Assembly (NCBI GenBank): GCA_004794785.1
Contig: SJOL01006479.1
Coordinates: 466,284 to 530,283 of the forward strand
Direction of reading: 5' to 3'
Length of the DNA stretch: 64,000 nt
Origin: Opisthorchis felineus
Taxonomy: Eukaryota; Platyhelminthes; Trematoda; Opisthorchiida; Opisthorchiidae
Shown here: positions 1 to 12,039 of the stretch, piece by piece
Position numbering within the stretch: position 1 is the stretch's first letter
Layout of the letters: each line of letters starts with the position of its first letter
Notes under the pieces: model-generated
What the model was told of the DNA's origin: nothing
Databases searched by the model: none
The model's input: the letters and a program-made list of their open reading frames with translations, nothing else
Program-made: the position numbers and the translations under genes

Positions 1-113
1 GAACATCAGACTGACACCCAGCACTGATCAATTCGGCTAGTCATAAGAAATCTCACGGATTGGTTCCCTGACTGCCTTAAAACCCGATCAACCTGGTAAC
101 TTACTCACTTGGC
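1..113. other. No gene recognised
   Basis: Unique-looking AT/GC-balanced sequence that leads into the hammerhead-like motif at 114. No coding signal was seen. Confidence 0.4.
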
Positions 114-150
114 CTGACGAAGCTTTTGTGTCAAAAGCGAAACGTTACCC
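114..150 (+). other. Penelope-type hammerhead-like motif (candidate)
   Basis: CTGACGA (114-120) and one extra A are followed by a perfect 7-bp hairpin, GCTTTTG/CAAAAGC (122-128/132-138), with a 3-nt loop, then GAAA (139-142) and palindromic ACGT (142-145). This is the order of a hammerhead core: CUGANGA, stem II, GAAA, minimal stem III. Hammerheads with minimal stem III are known from Penelope-like retroelements. Stem I is weak (CUUGG against CCCAG with a mismatch), so activity is doubtful. Confidence 0.45.
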
Positions 151-2009
151 AGCAATAAATCCACCGATTGTTTGCCAAACCTCTCTGAAACACCTGATAT
201 CCTTTCACGTGATCAGTTAGTTGGCTGGCTCTACCTTTCTCGCAAGCTTATTGGCCCGTTCGCAATTGCGCAGTGACGAACCACGGCCGAAGCAGCATTT
301 GCTTCGTGGACATCAGGTGAAGAAGTCTCCGGAATCTGATGTAGTCAGCAACTTGATTGCAGGATAATCTTTATATCTAGGTGAGTGGTGAAACCGCTGG
401 AATTACAGACTCGATGGAGTCCCTCATCGGTTTGAGGACCGTGTACTTAAACAGTAATACGGACGATTTGGGCGCAGAAACTCACGTGTAACTGAAATCA
501 CCACTCGTATTTCCTGCCATGCGTCTGAGAATGACGTTTGTATGCCCCCCAAAATTTGTATTTTTATGTGACTTTCATGTAGGTTCATGTAGGCTCCCAG
601 TGGGCGTAGCTTCACATATTGTATGCGTAGCACCAGAGATAAAGTTGCATGAACCCAGTTGAGTCAGACACTGAACAAAGTTGATTTTGTGAAATTCGTC
701 TCAAAAATCGCCTAAAAATTCGGTGAAGACTAGCTATCAGGAAAAGGTTATTGAAACCGACTGTAGTACACAAAGTACAGAGGCCTAGTGTGCATTTCGG
801 TTGTGCTTTCCCACAGGGGGCTTGGCAGGAACAAATATTGAGTGAATGTTTGTCGGATAAACCAGTGAGTGCAACCCCAGAAAGGTGATACCTGTTTAAT
901 GCAGATGAGATAGATAATGGCTGGTCTGATCCTAAAAGGCTCCAAACATATATCACCATGCTGGAAAGAACGGTTCAGATATGCCCGAGGGTTACCTCTT
1001 GGTAAAATCGCACACTCGATTCTATCCGATGAAAATCCCTTTTACACGCAGTAGCATCTACGCCAAGTGTTCTCTCCTTGGAAATTATTGCACTGATCTT
1101 GGCCATGTGTCGTTGGATTACCTAGTAAGATTGCCAAATTTGAAGACAAACAGAGACAAGGCCGACGTTTGCAGACGCACGGCTCAGCACGATTGAGATT
1201 TGGTAATTAATCGTTGTAACTGAAATGGCACAAACCTGGAAGTTAATGTGAACATTGCGATTGTGTAATTGCTGGTAGTTCGCTCGAAATTCCTTTGCGT
1301 TGTGGTGTTAAAACTCACAGGAAAAGCACCTGAGGTTATTCACATCCTTCCTTAACCCGTTAAAACAATATGCACTAAAATTACCAAAAAATAATAATTT
1401 TAACAACTAAAATGATGTGACATTGCTGTCTTTTCTAATATTGTTCAAACGTACTTTTACCTTGTCTTAATTTGGAAGACTGGCAACTCTAAGTGTTGAT
1501 TAGGCAAACTCCTCCCCATGTAGAAGTGCAACAGCTCGTTCTTTTAAGAGTTTTAACAAAGCAATTCTTCGGTAACTTCAGGGCAGCTGTCTCATCTGTA
1601 CCCTGTTTCAACCTAGCAAAACCTACTTGGACCAGAGAACAAATAGAAATGTGGAAAAAAGTACATTAGAAAAGTATATTTGGAAAAAGTACATACATCC
1701 AGTAATTCATTCCCGAGTACCACAGGATATTTGCGACGGAGAACAAAGTATAACTTATAATATATCGTCATTACCGAAATACCACTTCACAAGTGTTGAT
1801 CAGGGTGTGTCCAACAGCAAGTAGTTATATTCTATCATTTGCTCAGCCAGCAAAACTGACAGAAGCAGACCGGAGACTTACGATTAATTTGTCTCTAACT
1901 AGAGATCTGAGTTTACTCATCGTTGTATGATAGAAAACGTAATTTTCTCAGTCTCGTCGAGTCTCATGGCGCTCTTCACAAATTGTTCGCAGTGTGAGAT
2001 TTTGAATCC
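151..2009. other. Intergenic, nothing recognised
   Basis: Only short frames are present on either strand, without splice-site support or recognisable motifs. Confidence 0.5.
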
Positions 2010-2425
2010 GTCAGTGGAAAGTTCGTCCTGTGGGTGAAGCCAAACTATGTTGAAAAGCCGAGGAGCACTTTACAGCTGTTTCATCCTTACTGGGACTTAT
2101 CAGCAATGTGCATCTCACCAGAAGCAGTGGCTCAGAGGAAGCATAGGTGACACGACGAGTGAACCTTCCATTTGAAAAGTCGTCACCTGAGGAGCCGCTC
2201 AACAAGTGACCACGTGATGTGGATTCCAAGATTGAAAGATGACAAGCCGGTTAATCATGCTGCCGATTAGCCGCTCGTGGCCGCTCGGGAGGTCACATGT
2301 TCGTCACTTCCTTGGGTTTCGTGAGGTGCACACTGCTGGTGATTTCCAGTAAGGATAAAACAGCTGTATGATGCTACTCGGTAATTCAGCATAAACTGGC
2401 TTCATTTATCGGACAAAATCTCTAT
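2010..2425. repeat. SINE-body inverted repeat
   Basis: The segment at about 2015-2130 and the reverse complement of about 2310-2425 align by eye along about 110 bases. Shared blocks include 'acagctgttt' and 'atccttactgg'. A third copy of the same body lies at 18060-18150, next to a tRNA-like head, which marks this as the body of a SINE-type element present here as two inverted copies. Confidence 0.6.
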
Positions 2426-3296
2426 TGAAAATGACAAATTGTTCGAATGAACCCATAGATCTTCGGACTGGGATGTTCACAGTCTTCGTCGGTGACATGA
2501 GTTTTGTATCTCGTTGCTCAAACACAAACACAGCTTCCAGATATCAGCAAAATAACTGAATAAGTCGTGGAAAAAACTTAGCCACAAATTCAAACTTGGT
2601 AACTAAAAGCTGGTCCACTGGATTGCTTCTTGAATTCAGCCTTATTATTCTCACCACCTGAGTTTCTGTACTGACGTTTTCGTTACAATGTTTGGTGAGG
2701 TAACCTCCAACGGATATTCTACTTACGACTGTGTGGTTTGAATTGTTCTTTTACTCATATAACAAGCTTAAAAATTACACATGGTCTGTTCAACTGTCGC
2801 GCTGACGAGTGTAACGTCCACGACTGGTGCATTGTTAAACACACTAAAACTGCAAGTAGGTTACCTGTTCTCATGCACATTTGCTCTTATTCTTTATCTA
2901 AGTTCATTTTCATTTGACAAGGGTTTCACATTGTAAGCTATTAGCTTGTGTGTTGTAGACGTTTTGGGATACCCGGTGGACAGCATGACTGACCGTTTTC
3001 TCGATGCAACAAGTAAAGGTTCGCTCTGGAAAGCTATTCGTCCACACAGAGTACTGGAAGCTAGCCACCGTAAACAAATGAAATGCACCCAGTATCCAAA
3101 GTTCTTTTTGCCAAATTGGAAGATATGTCTTTCCAAATCAAGCAATACCCAAGCAACTACAATGCTCTACTTTAGACCCAATCTCGGAGACTCGCAATTT
3201 TTTTCAAGAAATTCTAGAAAACAAATTCATTAGTTTTACTTTGCTCGGTATTTTTATCGCATCTTCGCTAATTGCTTCACTCCATTGTTTGTTTAG
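2426..3296. other. No gene recognised
   Basis: Overlapping frames of 83-95 codons occur on both strands at 2894-3233. None has a recognisable motif, and the two strands contradict each other. Confidence 0.4.
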
Positions 3297-3434
3297 GAAC
3301 AAATGCGGACTCTCCCAGGGATCTTACGAGCGACAGTGATGCAGCAGCAGTTCGCTTACCAAAAGTTTGCCTCCGGGCGTTCAAATGAGCAACCTTCACC
3401 GGGTGGCCACCAAACTGCCATCGAACAGAAATAA
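3297..3434 (+). CDS. Candidate orphan terminal exon (unrecognised)
   Basis: A good 3' splice site (pyrimidine-rich tract ending 'tgtttgtttag') at 3296 opens a frame of about 45 codons that starts EQMRTLPGILRA and runs Gln-rich to a TAA near 3434, where 'aaataaatc' gives a possible AATAAA signal. No family is recognised and the upstream exons were not identified. It may equally be a chance frame. Confidence 0.22.
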   Translation, partial: EQMRTLPGILRATVMQQQFAYQKFASGRSNEQPSPGGHQTAIEQK

Positions 3435-4116
3435 ATCACGGAATGAATGAAGAACAGTCATATGTCTTTCACCATGATCCTATCTACAGAAACCTTGTCT
3501 TTATTTTTAGTCAGCCCTCATCTATCAAACAACCAAATGGTTTTTCGACGTTTTTTGATGAGAACTTCATTTCTAAGTGTGTGAATTTGTTGGTAGACAT
3601 TCCCTGGTGCCTTTAATAAAAGGTGGCCCATTTACAGGAGAAATGTTTTACCCCTCCAGGTCAAATTTGCTGGTGATTTAAAGGCAGTTTTCACCTAATA
3701 AAGATATCTTCCCCTACATTGAGTTTCGACTTTTGAAGAAAAACTCTGTATTTTGCAGTCGTGCTGACATCCACTTATATTTTAGTACATTAGAATAACC
3801 TTTGAGGGAACGTAGCTGCCTTCTTGTACAGCCATTCCAAACTCTCATACAGAGATGGATAAGTGACCTACGCAGATGGAGCAACATTTGTTAAAATCGT
3901 AGCATCATGTTTGTCGCTTTGTTTTTGTTTTCTCAGGATTCCCATCCCAAACATTTTTGTAAATAAAGAAACTTGAATCGTTTGCCATTCTCTGCTGAGT
4001 TGCGTTCTCGGGTCCGTCACTCCTGCAGCACGGATACAGTTTTATAGAGATATTACACACAAAGGAGAGAAACATAGCAGCAGAATTTCACAGCAGCGCG
4101 CCCACCCAACAGCGCA
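3435..4116. other. Intergenic, nothing recognised
   Basis: No coding frame or repeat was identified. Confidence 0.5.
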
Positions 4117-4150
4117 CTGAACATGTCTCCTCGAATGGGGACGAAACGTT
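4117..4150 (+). other. Second Penelope-type hammerhead-like motif (degenerate)
   Basis: CTGAACA (4117-4123) is followed by T, then a 6-bp hairpin GTCTCC/GGGGAC (4125-4130/4137-4142) with a 6-nt loop, then GAAA (4143-4146) and ACGT (4146-4149). The layout is the same as at 114-150, but the conserved G8 of the core reads C, so cleavage is unlikely. It lies just upstream of the LINE remnant. Confidence 0.4.
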
Positions 4151-4269
4151 TGCAAATCAATTGCCAGGCTCGGCAAACAGATCAACAGCCACCTGATCAA
4201 TTACCAACTAGTGCACCCGAGCTATCAATATTCCAACGCATTACCAGTAGACTTGGAAATAAGCGAATA

Positions 4270-4930
4270 CCTTTTGTCTCCTAAGCACCACCGAGCCGAC
4301 GGTCCCGACGAACCTCCAACCCATTTTTTAAAGATGGCGTGAAATACTAAGTCCATGCTTGTCTAACTTATTTGCATTGTTTACGAAAGAGATCGTGCTA
4401 ACCAACTGAGTAGTTCAATACGCGTGTCCGTTTTCAAAAAGGGTGCTCACTGTGAGATGGGCAGTCAGAGGGGAATAAGGTTACGCTTCGTTGTCACCAG
4501 ACTCTTTGTACTGCTTATTCTGCGTCGTCTGAAGAAGCTGCTTGAAGACAAGACAACAGAACAACAGACAAGATTCCGGCTTGGAATGTGCTGGGTACTG
4601 TGGCGAGTGTTGGAGCAATCTTGTTGCTTGACATCAGTAGTGCATTCGATTCCGTCAACCGGTTGGTCCTTAATAAGCTTGCTCAACAGTGTGTGCTCTA
4701 GAATTTCGTGAATATCATAAGCTGCTTGTATTCACACACATTTCAGGTTGTATGGGGTGCTCTCCGAAAGCCTTCCTGCAAACAGTGGTGTTCGACAAGG
4801 GAGCCCATTCTACCCGTTCTTGTTTAATTTCGTTACTGATGCGATAATGAGGCGGATATTGGAAGGTCTCCAAAACCCTGGTGTTCAGATCTCTCTGAGT
4901 GAGAAAATTGTCAAACTTGTCAAAACAATT
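4270..4930 (+). mobile_element. Degenerate RTE-type LINE reverse transcriptase
   Basis: Three-frame reading recovers a broken non-LTR reverse transcriptase. Near 4290 there is an ADGPDE-like block (family: PGPDGLP). It is followed by FKKGAHCEMGSQRGI and VVTRLFVLLILRRL at about 4430-4530, DISSAFDSVNRLVL at about 4627-4670, and SGVRQGSPFYPFLFNFVTD at about 4784-4840. The last block ends LEGLQNPGVQIS near 4895. The order matches the fingers/palm of RTE-clade LINEs common in flukes. At least two frameshifts and a stop break it, and the YADD catalytic box was not found. It is a dead copy. Confidence 0.75.
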
Positions 4931-7721
4931 CGCATTTGCAACGACAACCCTAAAAAGAGAGATAGTTGCGACAATTCGACTAATCCCGAAAAGGCAACTC
5001 AAAGCCAAACAAGTAATTCGGGCTATAGCAAAAGCCCATTTATCATAATTTTCAGTAATTACTCCTACTCATCCAATCGTTGTCAAGACCATCAAACCCT
5101 ACAATGTTTGGCGTTGTAGACAGCCACCGTCTGACGTTTGAGGTTCCCGCCCCTCAAATGAATCCAGTGGGTGTTTTATCGCAAGCAACGCAGCTTATAG
5201 GCTCCTCTCCATCCACTTTTCAGTGTTCCATTTAAAGTCATTCATTTTAGTTTCATTAGTGAGACGATACTTAAGTGCATTTTACATGTACCTACTGAAA
5301 ATCTGCAACCGACTTTTTAAGCTTCTTGAATGCCATTCAAATACATGCCAGTTGCCAACCCTAACTTGAGATATTAAATGACTCTTAACATCCACTAGCC
5401 GAGCCCCCCCCCCTCTGCGGGTTCTCTACGTGTGTCACAAAAGAAAATCAATCTACTTGATCTGATTCTGTGAGTGGCTTCCGACTATTATGTGATTCAA
5501 CTGGTAACCCCATTTTAGTTTGCGAGAGTGCTCAAAAGTTTACTAGGCTTCTACAATGAAAAACATATTACATTTACTTACCTTGGGCGCATCACTGCCT
5601 CTTTACTACTTTCTCTCTTGGCTGTCATTACAATATTGTGCTCCTACCTGTCTTCGATTGTCAACTCAGTGGTTCCTGAGTGGATCTGAAACTGACTGCC
5701 CTGTGAAATGTAGTCACCTTTATTGATTGGACAGGTTGTGACAACCCAAGATAAATTTATTTCTTGTTCAACACTGTGACTGGACAACCCAGCCGTACTA
5801 CAGTTTTGCCGCGTGAGTTATGTTGATGTGTACCCCTTGTCATACTGCCGTGAGGACATTTTACGATGACTATTCCTGCACAGTAGTTAGCGCTGATTTT
5901 TGTCCCCTAGATGTGCGCTCTTCTCCACACAGCATTCACCCACAGGACATTGTTTAAAATAAGATCCGTAAGCAGATTTGAGTAGGTTGATTTGCGGCGG
6001 TACTAGTGCGTCGATAATCGCTATTTGGTGGGTCCGCGGGAAACATGGCCAATTTTCTTTCGGATCCTGTGTTTCTAGTTTTTAGTGTAACCCTACATTA
6101 CGTTTGCGACTTTCTATCTTTAAACTGTGGTTTTTTCGCTTCTAGTCATACCGTTCTGGTTCTTTCCTTTCATGTGGGCACCGAAACGGCTCCAGATTTG
6201 ACACAAGCGTCAAACATGGCGTCTAATGACGAACGATGGCCGGTTTGACTGAGGTGTGACCCTAAGGCTGACAGCATTTTTTTCACCACATCGATATTTT
6301 TATAAAGGTGGGCCACTTGGTTCTGCCAAATCTGAGGTGGCATTTGACGGTCATTACATCCAAGCCGTTTACTGAATATTCAGCCGGTTTGGTGGACTGA
6401 CCTTCTAGGACAGTGAACATGAAATTCCGCTAAACTGCTGAACCAGCGTATCTGCAAAAATATGAAATAGATAGATCAAGCCTCAAAAGCCGAAAAGCCT
6501 AATCTGCCGTGAGTGCGCACAAACCAGTATAAATGATGACACCAACCGGACGTTCAATAGTTATCAGTGGCCTTCAGGTGCAGTCGAGACACAACAGAAA
6601 GCTGCCGTTTTGCCCTATGGCATAAACAGGAAGAAATGTCTTCCTTGGAACTGCAAGCACTTGCAAGCAACACCATTCGGATGCCGTGGTGGTCTTGATT
6701 GTCGCATCAGAGAGCTGGATCGCCTAATCAGCCAACTGACCCGGGATGAAGAACGCTGGGTACTATTTCAGGGAGGAAATTTCGTTGTCCACTTTCGTCT
6801 AGGCCACTAAGTTCTTTGTGTTAGCGTCCTCCAAAGCCTTTGAAAGAAGTATCAGTTTTTAGTCAAGTGTTCTGATTAAAATAGAACATTTACACTGGCA
6901 TTTTCAACTTAGAAGTGAGGAATTGGTTCCATTATCGGGTGGAGTGCTTGGCAGCCCTAAGGTAGAGACACCTGGCTCAGGCAAAGGGGTCAGGAGAGTT
7001 AGATAATCGAGTTATCTGGTCATCTTGCCAACTCATACACTTGAAATGTCACCAGACCCGGAGAGCTTGACACTGCATTCCATGTCTTACGTTCGATGGA
7101 CATCCACTTCAATCAACACTGTGCTGCCTGACCGATAGCTGTAGAGGGAAGCAGACTTTTGTAATCTGGCTTATGACGGTGAATAAGTGGATGCACCGCA
7201 AAAAGGAGTGCAGTCTGGCAGTTTTTCACGTGTAGGCTATAATAGGATGAAAAATCCAACAAACCGACACGTGTTACCTGTATAAATAAGTTAAACAGCG
7301 AGAAACTTCGTTGACAAATTTGCACGAGCAAGCAATGAAGCCAATTTTGAACGTATCGCGCGACAGATTTTTATTAGGCGTTGTACAGTGGGAGCTAATA
7401 GTTTTTCAGAAGCCCAGTTCGGTGTGAGTAGCAGCTTGGTCGGCTTGAAAATGAGTGTCAAAAACCGTGGCAAGAAACTGCACGGTAGAGTTCCGCTATG
7501 TACGTGGTCAGAATCCCTGAAAATGTTCACGGACACCAGGGCCAGCCTAAATTTCGTATCGCACGAAGCCGCACAGTATCCTTGGAAAAGTAGTGAGCGC
7601 ACAGTGCATGACCATTCGTGCTTGAGACCATGCTGTGCGCAAGATGCCGCCAAACTGTCCCCGAAGTTTTATTGTTAATTGTTATTTCTTCCACGATGAT
7701 TTACCTTGTCACTATTCGTAG
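4931..7721. other. Intergenic, nothing recognised
   Basis: Short frames occur (for example 6045-6248 +, 6610-6810 +), but none has splice support or a recognisable motif. Confidence 0.5.
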
Positions 7722-7984
7722 CACTGACAGAAAGGCTACCGTTCGGTAGTGAAGCGTCGCCCATCCTCGCACAGTCTTTCCACACAGTTCTTGCAAACGC
7801 TGGTGATAGGACGTTTGGAATGGACTTTGCTAGGAAGCTACAAACCCGGTCACATTTTGCGATGCAGCTCATCAATGTCATGGCCATGGCAACCCTCGAG
7901 GAGAAAGGTTTAATTTCCGCTAGCGAGTTGAGTGTGTTGCGCAGCATCCAAAGAAAGCGGGTACCCACGAAAAGATGCATATAA
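7722..7984 (+). CDS. Candidate terminal exon, unrecognised protein
   Basis: A strong acceptor ('cactattcgtag', ending 7721) opens an 87-codon frame entering in phase 1 and ending in TAA at 7982-7984. The product begins LTERLPFGSEASPILAQS and contains FARKLQTRSHFAMQLINV, then a helical, Lys/Arg-rich C terminus ending QRKRVPTKRCI. An AATAAA poly(A) signal follows at about 8083. Composition and length fit a real last exon, but I do not recognise the family, and no matching upstream exon with a convincing donor was found between 6800 and 7680. A decayed or chance frame remains possible. Confidence 0.35.
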
Positions 7985-8084
7985 AGCTTCTATAAGCGAC
8001 ACGAAGTTAGAATGAACACCCTTCATCGCTAGACAACACCACAGATCTGAGATGGAGAGGGACGATCATCGTTGGTCGTCGGAA

Positions 8085-8300
8085 TAAATAAAAATCAGTA
8101 AAAGTTGTTCAGTAGTAACGTCGTTTTGGCGCCTACCTGCCATATCACCCGAAGGAGACATGAACTCTGAGATACTGCCAGGTTGCCCAAGCCTAAGCTG
8201 GAGCAGTCGAGACGATGAGGTTGGATTCGAACCACAGAACTTCGGGCCAATAAGTCTGAGCCTTAACCACCGTGCTATGTCAAGTTCAGAAGGAAGTAAA
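8085..8300 (-). mobile_element. tRNA-derived SINE, antisense copy
   Basis: On the minus strand a B box (GGTTCGAATCC, plus 8223-8233) follows an A-box-like stretch (TAGCACGGTGG, plus about 8267-8277). The downstream body translates by chance as [16 protein letters not shown], the same pseudo-peptide that the copy at 52.8 kb gives ([10 protein letters not shown]). The shared body plus the internal Pol III promoter define a tRNA-derived SINE family. Confidence 0.7.
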
Positions 8301-10980
8301 GGCGTAGCTCCAGCACTTATCACAAAATGAAGATATGGTCGATGCGACCCCGGCCAGTGCGAAACCCAGCTTGATTCTCTCTGATGCCATTCTCCCTGTG
8401 TTAATTCAACCAAACAACAGCAGCTTTAAAGCTATGGCGCTAAAGTGACGCCCCAGTGACCTTCTCTCAATGTCCTTAACCCAATTCGGAAGTAAAAATC
8501 GCCATTGAGGCGCTCCATTCTGTCGGTATCTTTTCTCACTCCAGCTTGCACGCAGTAAAGCCGTCAGCATAACATTGAGGGACTCTCCACATTCCCTGGG
8601 GGTGAATAATAAAAACTATTGCTGCGCTGAAGCAATGAAATTGCACGCACGCTGAATTTCAGTTGTCGATGGTGGACTGGTGTCGACGGTCCGTACAAGT
8701 TTATTTGGTTCTCCCAGAGATTGAGTTAAATGGGGCCAGGTGAACTGGCCTCAGTGGTGTTCAGCCCATCGTTCAAGACGACATTTCTGTGAATTAATTT
8801 AGGTCCCATTATTTTGGAGATCATTTCACTAGCACTCACCGTCCTCAGACCATTTGGTCGCATTAGATAAAACAGGGTGCGGCTGTTTCCTGTTTCTCTG
8901 TTTCCTGGGCTTTTGCGGTCCACCAGCCAATAGCCTCTTCATTATTTGATGTTTCAAGGATCTTCGAGTGCCAATAAAGGCGTCTGTTGCTGGTATAGAT
9001 TTTCTAGCTTCAATCATAGGTGCAGATGGTGACGAGACCCAGTGCTCATTGGGGTGCGCGAGCAACCTCAAGTAAACAGTATCATAGGCTACAGACCAGG
9101 CTTCATTTTCCTTTCTTTATTCGTCATCCATACCATCACTGCACTAGTCGAGTTCTGGTAGCTTCCCAGCCAACTCAACTCGATATTGTAGTACGGAGGT
9201 GAGCCAATCTGAACAACCGAACATGACGATGATTGGATAGATGTGTCACGAGCCGGTTGCGGAGCGAACAAAGGCATGTCCTGACTGGATAAAATATCAA
9301 CCAATCAGGATAGACCATCATGAGTCTGTTCTTTTCGCCCTCTCTTGATGGGTCTAGCTTGGCTTGCTGCGCATTTTTTGTAAATCCTGTAAATACGGTA
9401 TTAATAAATTTCCTTTGTCTCCATGATCAGTTGTACCACTCCTCCGTGCCTCCTGATACTCTACGGTGGGCTGACTAAGAAGCCTACAACTGATATGGGA
9501 GTTTCACTCCCGTTCATAAAGCACAACAATTGGTGAGCTACACAGACGCTCTACAGGCGGTAACATGGATGGCTTTGCATCAGCTGAAATTCCCCAGAGG
9601 GGAAGCGGACAGATAAGCGTGTCAGCACAATACCATGAAGGGATTCCACCGATGTACTCCAAAGTGAGCAACAATCTTGTATCGAAGCTCTTTGCCGGTA
9701 GCTGATTGTCACAGAATTTCACAACCTTTAAATTTTTAATTTTTGTGCAAAATTCCCAATATCTTTTTCTTGTTTAATTCACACTACTATGTACAGTATC
9801 AGTAGCCCATCAAAGGTACGTGCTGATTCCCATTTCCATTGCTTGACCTGACCTATATAAAACCTGAGCAGCCGCCTCTATTGCAACGTTCACGAACTCA
9901 TGCACTGTGGCAAGCGATTCGAGCTAACCTCAGGATTGTAATACAGTGTACGAAACTTGAAATCTAGTTCCTCTGGTGGGGAAACGTCCATCAAGTACCA
10001 CCGCCACCGTAAACGATTTGCACCCCCTCAACGTTGTACGGTGGTGTAACCAGTAATTTACTGGACAAGGGGGCTCTGTCACCTAAATTATCCAGAAAAA
10101 TCGCCTAATATAATATTTACGCTTAATTTTATTTAAGGATGAATGCTTGTTACCCCAGAAGAAACCGGAATGAATCAATAACGGTGCCCAATGACCAGGA
10201 CACCTGTGGAAAGCATTTCTCGTTGTTTCCTCTCATGCAAACTGTACCAGCACAATACCTCATTTATGACTGGCTAGTCATACATTGTCGCTGGATGGCG
10301 CTTTAGGTATCACTAATTTGTGTCTACAGCACTCATCGCGTGAATGTGAAAACCGTGTAATTTGCTGGAGAGTACATAGTGAAAAACGTTAAACCTTAGG
10401 CAAATACGGAGGGTAACTGGAACAAACAATTAAAAACTCTATTGCAGTGCACATAACCCAATATAAGGTTGCATTTTTCATTAGAATCCTACGGAACCTT
10501 TCATGAACCCCTCATAGGTCACGAAATGTGAGCAAGCCGTCACATGGCAACAAATCAACTGGAAATTAAATGTGCCATATTTGCGTCTGCAAGATAACTG
10601 GCTGAGTAATTTGCTAATTTTTCACGAACCAAGCGGAGAAGTAATACACTCAAATGCATTACGACATGCGTATAATGCAGTGCTGGTTGGTTCGTACTTT
10701 TCACTATTCGTTAATCGGAAATGTGACGTTACATTTCACAGTTAATTTTTCTTGTTGGCTGTAGTCCTAGTTTGCAGACGCCAAGGTAGACCGCTGAATG
10801 TATATAACCAGCGTTCCCCTCACCACTGTGGCTTCTGCTTGCAGCAAGTGGAATGTCAAATTTTTGACTCTTCTACTGGCCATTGCTTGAAGATTTGAGG
10901 TGAACATGCTTTCGTTTAGTTCCTGGGGCTTGAGGAGGGTTGAGGACAAAAAACGAGAGATTCCCATGTAGAATTATTAC
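8301..10980. other. Intergenic, nothing recognised
   Basis: No supported gene. Overlapping short frames lie on both strands at 8.7-9.3 kb. Confidence 0.5.
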
Positions 10981-11380
10981 TCGCATGGACTTCCAGATAC
11001 TCTATGGGGCTTATGTCAGACCACTTCTTGAATACGTCAATCAACTTGTTTACTGATGACACAAGAAAATCGTAGGCCTCATTAAGCGTCCCCAAAGAGC
11101 TGCTATGAAAATGATTACTGGCCTCCGTTGACTATGAAACGCGTCTCGAGGTGCTTGATCTCTTTCCCCAAGAGTATCCTTGCCTCGGAGGGGATCTAAC
11201 ACTTACGTATTCCTTGTTCAAACAACTAACACAAAGCGAGGATGTTGCTAAGAAGCTTTTCAGGATCAGAGCACGCGCTTTGATTAGACGACAGTTTTTA
11301 TCATTTCGGTAGTCGGCGCGTGGAATAACCTTCTTCCGACGGTTCGAGCTGCATTTAGAACCCGGTTCAAAGCATTTTCT
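10981..11380 (+). mobile_element. Jockey/CR1-type LINE, C-terminal RT remnant
   Basis: Reading across frames gives LYGAYVRPLLEYVNQLVY, then [43 protein letters not shown] and finally GAWNNLLPTVRAAFRTRFK. This is the usual order of the post-palm (thumb) region of Jockey/CR1-like pol proteins in flatworms. In-frame stops and frameshifts occur throughout, and the catalytic palm is missing. It is a truncated, inactive fragment. Confidence 0.7.
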
Positions 11381-12039
11381 GGTGCTTTTTTATGTGAGTT
11401 TTCGCGCTGGCAAGCTTACTTTCCAGCGTTGAGAACTTAAAGGGCAGTGCTACGCCCTTTATTTGCTTGTGCCTTTCAGGTGATTGGAAGCTTCTGAACG
11501 ACAAGATCAAACACGACCCGGAAGCTTGGGAGAAAGCCTCGCTCTTGTGTATCAATCCGTGAATGTCTCCGGATGTATTTGGCCCCGAGCTCTTTCTTAT
11601 ACATACAAAAGTCTCCAAAAACCACATCACAGTCATCATATCAACACTGATACCGTACTGCCATACACCCATGAAGAAGAACTTAGCAGAAGATGGAAAG
11701 AAAAGGGAATGGTAGGTGAATGGTGGGGAGCAGCCATATGTTCTTAAGCAGAGCGATCAGAAATCAGGTGTCTAAGCCTTTGCAACCCCGTTGAAACAAA
11801 CACATCGGCATCATGTTTAGTTAATGGGATTCGGTGGGAGCAAAAAACGCGTGCTTTGCTAACTTCAGGTGACATGGCCTCCTCCTCAACGATAGACAAA
11901 CTCTAGATAGGCAAGTCTGCTGGGAGGTGATGGCAAGTGCGCGCCACTGAGATCGACTGCGTCCCGTGTCCTGCAGGGTTTCTGACCACATACGAACAAC
12001 AGCACATGAGCCACAGTCAAAAAGACACGAGGACCCCAT
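11381..12039. other. No gene recognised; may include decayed gypsy 5' pol
   Basis: Short overlapping frames occur on both strands. From about 11.9 kb the plus strand may be very diverged pol sequence leading into the Ty3/gypsy remnant. Confidence 0.35.
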
